A DNA stretch of 64,000 nucleotides from Dryococelus australis (lineage: Eukaryota > Arthropoda > Insecta > Phasmatodea > Phasmatidae). The DNA lies in contig CM056999.1 in assembly GCA_029891345.1 (NCBI GenBank), forward strand, positions 24,897,418 through 24,961,417, in the 5' to 3' direction. The position numbers and the translations under genes were made by a program. The notes under the pieces are model-generated. The model was not told the DNA's origin, ran no database searches, and worked only from the letters and a program-made list of their open reading frames with translations. Numbering within the stretch: the stretch's first letter is position 1; every line of letters starts with the position of its first letter. Positions 60,401-64,000 of the stretch are shown piece after piece.

Positions 60401-61110
60401 ATTTAAACAATCAGGAATAATGTTTTGAAGGAAATGAAAAGTATCAACATTGAAAACTGACACGTGCCCCTCTTGGGTTTTATTGGGAAAGAGGTTACTA
60501 CGCTGCACACCCTCTTGGTTTTCGATGAAAGAGAGGGGAGTCAAACCCCAGGGTGAGGCAGATTGATATGGAATCCCTCCCAGGGAGTTGAACCTTCTTC
60601 ACGAATAGGGTTGCCAAAAGGCGGGATGCCAGCGGTCTCAGGTGTGTGAATGGATGCAAAGTCGGTGATGACACGAGGGTGATGATGGCAGTGGATGATC
60701 TGGCCGGGGCTATAGGGGCTATCCACAGCTGCCTCATTGGTTGGCATGCAGGAATATAGTTGGCCGAGGGTTGATTTCCACGGGGTTTAGGAATGACGTT
60801 CGCTGGGAGTCAAACCCTTGTGGTTTTCCCCGGTCCCAACTTTATTGCACAGCAATTTGGTAGATCAACCGTAGACGGGTGTCGAACCCTTACTAATTTG
60901 CCTGAGTCTAGTTTTATGTTACTCGAGCTAGATGGATCCACATGAATTGGAGGTACCTGGTAGTCAGTGCTGCTTACAGGCAACAGAGTTTCTAAATGAA
61001 CTGTACGTGTACCTTCCAAATTGTACTCTGGTGTACACCAGCCTAACAAATGGTCCAGCGGGGACTCTTGTGTGGGCAGTATAATGAATTCGTAGGACAA
61101 TGATACACAC
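60400..61110 (-). pseudogene. Repeat family A, copy 4: longest copy of an unrecognised mobile-element protein
   Basis: Minus strand from 61100: FIILPTQESPLDHLLGWCTP; SNIKLDSGKLVRVRHPSTV; CCAIKLGPGKTTRV; stop; LPANVIPKPRGNQ; ARSSTAIITLVSS; LASRLLATLFVKKVQLPGR; LTLGFDSPLFHR; then shifted NKTQEGHVSVFNV. Copies at 11.1, 19.6 and 28.6 kb share segments in the same frame. A tandem module of about 24 residues (IKL-x-x-GK-x-x-RV-x-x-P) appears twice, and the KVQLPGR segment may be a third relative. About 230 codons of ancestral coding sequence can be followed. No polymerase, protease, transposase or zinc-finger motif is evident, so function is unknown. Confidence 0.62.
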
Positions 61111-63120
61111 TCTGGTTCAGTGGGTGGCGACTTTCCTTGACTATGGTTCTCAATTATTATTTCTATAGCAGCCTGCCTGAGTAAAGTGCGTCACTTTCAA
61201 CGCCTTATGCAGCTCAGTACACTGCCGTGTTTATTGTGCGTCTGGGTGCAGCCTTCTACCTCTGCTGATGCACAGTCCTGGAGGTACGATTTTGGTAGTC
61301 GTACCAAGACCCTGTTGTATAATGTGCAGTCGGGTATGTAGGACTATGTCTAGTAACAGCCGAGGGGATACTGGAAACCCGGGAGCAGCGGCATGCCCCT
61401 GCGTGCTTGAAACCAACTTTCAGGCTCCGTCTCCTGTGGAGTTCAGTGCACCTCACAACTGCTTACCGACATGATAATTTATTGCACAGTGTAATCACAC
61501 TCACTTAAAACACAAAATAATTGAAAGGGGATCTATTACTAATATTTCGGTAGGCGAAACAAGGTTTTAAATTCACAATATATTTATTACAGTAAACTGG
61601 AAATGCGGAAAGTTCCGGCTGACTGATACAACAAACTAAATTAGCTTAAATGTTAATTACGATAATTACAAGCTGAAGCAAGTGAAGGTGAGCCTGAAAA
61701 AAATAAAATAATAATAAAAATGGAAAATTCTAAGATGTACAAAATTCACAATGTGGTACCATAGAATGGGGTCTCTCCAGGGGAACGCTAAGATTGCAAC
61801 AATCTGCTACCGTGTGAGGCAAGGGAAGTTGACTGAGTAAAGGGGTAGTGGGCACAGGAGGTCGTATTACCTCTGGAGAGAGAGTTGAAGCCTTGCGGTC
61901 AGCTGGTGTGGATGAACCTTCACAAGCTGGTGGGATGGCTGGAGACCTGGTGGCCTTCACAAGCTGCTGGCTGGAGAAGGTGCTGCCTTTACGAGTAGCA
62001 TGCAGGAGTTCGAATCCGTGTTGCAGGCTGAGGAGAGGAGAGAGAGTCTTTGCATACTTGAGAGAGCTCGCGAACCTCTTCGGCCACCAAGCCCAGCGTC
62101 TCTGCTGGAGCGTGTTGCTGGACTTCCATAAATATTGGAAAATACCTTGATCAACTATCCTTCTGGGTGCATGGCGTACAGTAGCCTTCTGGCGCAGGGG
62201 ATAGGTTTATCAGGTTTGCTGGAGCGTCGCTCATTTCCTATCGTCCCACTTGGAGGCGACGACAAATAAAAATACCTCGTCCTGAGGCTTGCTTGATGTG
62301 ACGCCACAAGGTCACAGAGGTTCTGCCATCTTGGTGGGGTTTTTGGGACTTCCTCCGTGGCTAACTGAAGGGTAGTAGATTACCAAAAATATTTAATTTA
62401 TTCATGGGGGTGGCAATTGCGTGTGGGGTTTCGGGTGGGCGATGCATTATGTAATTGAACATGGTAATTACTTGTACGTATGCGCTGTTCAATGCTTGGA
62501 GTCTCCTTGCTCGATATGTGTTATCAAATCTGCCTCTGTTAATGACTAGATCCAAGTGAGAGTCACTCGTAGATGGGGCGAATTTGCCTGTAGAGAGTGC
62601 ATCTGCGGTGCAGCATGTTGGCTAGCATCTAAACATACATTGATTACAATTGAAAAACTTATGATTTTAACTTTTTTTGCTGTGGATAAGTGTGAATTAC
62701 CAGTATATGTTAACAATTTGTTTACTTACTTAGGTACAAATCATTGGAAAAATTCTGACTCTGTATCTACATACTGTGCTGTTCTAAGTTCTTTTATTCC
62801 TAATAATGTATTCTGTTGAAGACAGCATGCTTTATCTTCTCCTTTTATTTCAAGATAGTGAAAGGTTTTGGTAATGGAAGGTCCCTCCTTACTTGAAGCA
62901 GAAGTTTTCCTTGCTTGAAGATGGGTGTACATCGCTTCAGAGGGTGTGCGATTGACGCATGCCACTCTACTGCGTATCACGCATGCACACTCTTCTCTAT
63001 GACTTTGCCCCATCATCGCACAATGATAGTAATTCGGGACAGGTCATGTACCGGCAGGCAATGAAGCTCGTGCCTACAGGATTGATCCAAGCATTATGGA
63101 GAACTGCAGATACACTGATG
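61111..63120. other. Mixed region without a recognised gene
   Basis: 61150-61480 may extend the family A element. 61480-61740 is AT-rich. 61850-62350 is GC-richer, with phrases loosely like 12380-12600, but I could not align them with confidence. Confidence 0.3.
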
Positions 63121-63131
63121 ATAAAGGAAAT

Positions 63132-63960
63132 TGTACTGCCCACTCATACGCTGACATGCAGTCACCACCCTCGGAGATGAAATGGTTTTACCCACCGAGC
63201 CACTGACATGGCAGAGATGAAGAAGCTAGTTTGCAGGAATGCTGAAAGAGAGCAGCACCCTGCAGAAGATGTCATCACTGCTTCACGAGCCTCGTGGAGA
63301 GGCGGTAAATACATCAACAGCCTCCAGACAGGGAGATAAGAAATTGTGATTCGGACCACTACCTTACATTAAAACAACCCCGGCGAAACAAGGCTAGCAA
63401 CCTCCGCACCCCTGGGGCAGCCACCAAAATGAATTTTTCCTTATATAAGGAGAAGCAAAACTGCTTTTGTGAGTCTTCATCGGCCATCCGACCCTAATAA
63501 GTTCGGAGGGCTCTCTCCAGTCTGCAGAAAACTCTCCTAGCCTGCGAAGGCTCTCCACTCGGCAAAGACTCTCCAACACTTTAGAAGACTCTCCAGCTTG
63601 GGAAGGCTCTCTATCCTTCTGAAGAAGGCTCTCCATCCAGCTCTAAGAAAAGAAGCTCCAACTCCACTACTGCAGTACACGGAGAAAACCCAACCGAAAT
63701 TGAGTGGAATCTCAGACGACGCTGTCGATACGTTGAACTCCATGTATTTCGACGCCCCTACACCTGTATTCTCACTACCCGAGTCATACCCCTGCATCCC
63801 GCAGTAGCAGGTCATAGACGTCATCCCTTCTGGACAACCACCTCTCACTGCGCGAAAATTAATTGCAACTTAGAAATTTGGAGTTGTTTCATTTTTCTCT
63901 TATTCACAGGTTCACCTTCACCTGCTATAAAGTGCCAATCAAATCATTTTATGTTTCATA
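63132..63960 (+). repeat. Repeat family B (LTR-like), copy 3
   Basis: Begins TGTACTGCCC like the copies at 16353 and 12971 (minus). It carries CAGTCACCACCC, TGGTTTTACCCACCGAGCCA and GAGATAAGAAAT, then a TATA motif TTATATAAGGAGAAG at 63441-63455 shared with the minus copy. After it comes a run of about 22-base AAGGCTCTCCA-type repeats (63520-63640). Near the end are GCAGTAGCAGGTC and TCTGGACAACCACC, shared with the 16.9 kb copy. Most likely a solo LTR. Confidence 0.52.
63441..63450 (+). promoter_or_regulatory. TATA-like element conserved between LTR-like copies
   Basis: TTATATAAGG here and ATTATATAAGG in the minus-strand copy at 12666-12651, at similar distances from the TGTACTGCC start. Confidence 0.45.
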
Positions 63961-64000
63961 AAATTATTTGTAAAGAGTCAAGTATCCCCTTGTTTTAATG

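Overview
This is animal nuclear DNA, most likely from an arthropod (probably an insect) with a large genome. It is AT-rich, has no compact operons, carries intron-type splice sites around short coding exons, and is crowded with decayed mobile elements. I cannot name the species.

Host gene. Two short plus-strand exons, 24318-24395 and 59059-59240, encode consecutive leucine-rich repeats that look like CARMIL (capping protein, Arp2/3 and myosin-I linker). Splicing them in the observed phase restores a repeat spacing of about 27 residues, so they are probably adjacent exons. The window would then be the inside of one gene: the tail of an upstream intron, a 34.7 kb intron, and the start of the next intron. 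I see no other convincing host exon or RNA gene.

Layout. 0.15-0.26 kb: tRNA-like SINE (minus). 2.7-7.1 kb: Gypsy-type retrotransposon on the minus strand, in the order integrase tail, polypurine tract, LTR, primer-binding site, gag-like frame. 7.4-10.4 kb: nested inverted-repeat DNA elements. 12.6-13.0, 16.35-16.98 and 63.13-63.96 kb: three copies of an LTR-like repeat. 20.14-23.02 kb: a decayed Tigger/pogo transposon with both ends and its TA duplication visible. 31.24-37.5 kb: an LTR, then errantivirus-like pol and env remnants split by a 1.46 kb hAT-like element with an 8-bp target duplication. 38.9-41.8 kb: an inverted pair of an unrecognised repeat. 42.4-43.3 kb: satellites. 43.9-44.6 kb: a palindromic MITE. 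44.99-48.73 kb: a broken Polinton/adintovirus-like structural-gene module (capsid-like, accessory protein, phospholipase-like minor capsid, small hydrophobic core-like peptide, possible protease start). 52.4-53.2 kb: a pyrimidine-rich tract with a tRNA-derived SINE. 54.2 and 55.6 kb: tandem repeats.

Most unusual items. (1) The virus-like module buried in the CARMIL intron. (2) A repeat family (near 11.1, 19.6, 28.6 and 60.7 kb) whose copies share one reading frame with mostly synonymous differences, pointing to a mobile-element protein I do not recognise. (3) The pol-PPT-LTR-PBS-gag junction, which suggests head-to-tail Gypsy copies. (4) The nested hAT-in-errantivirus insertion. The mobile elements all look inactive; the only working gene supported is the host gene.
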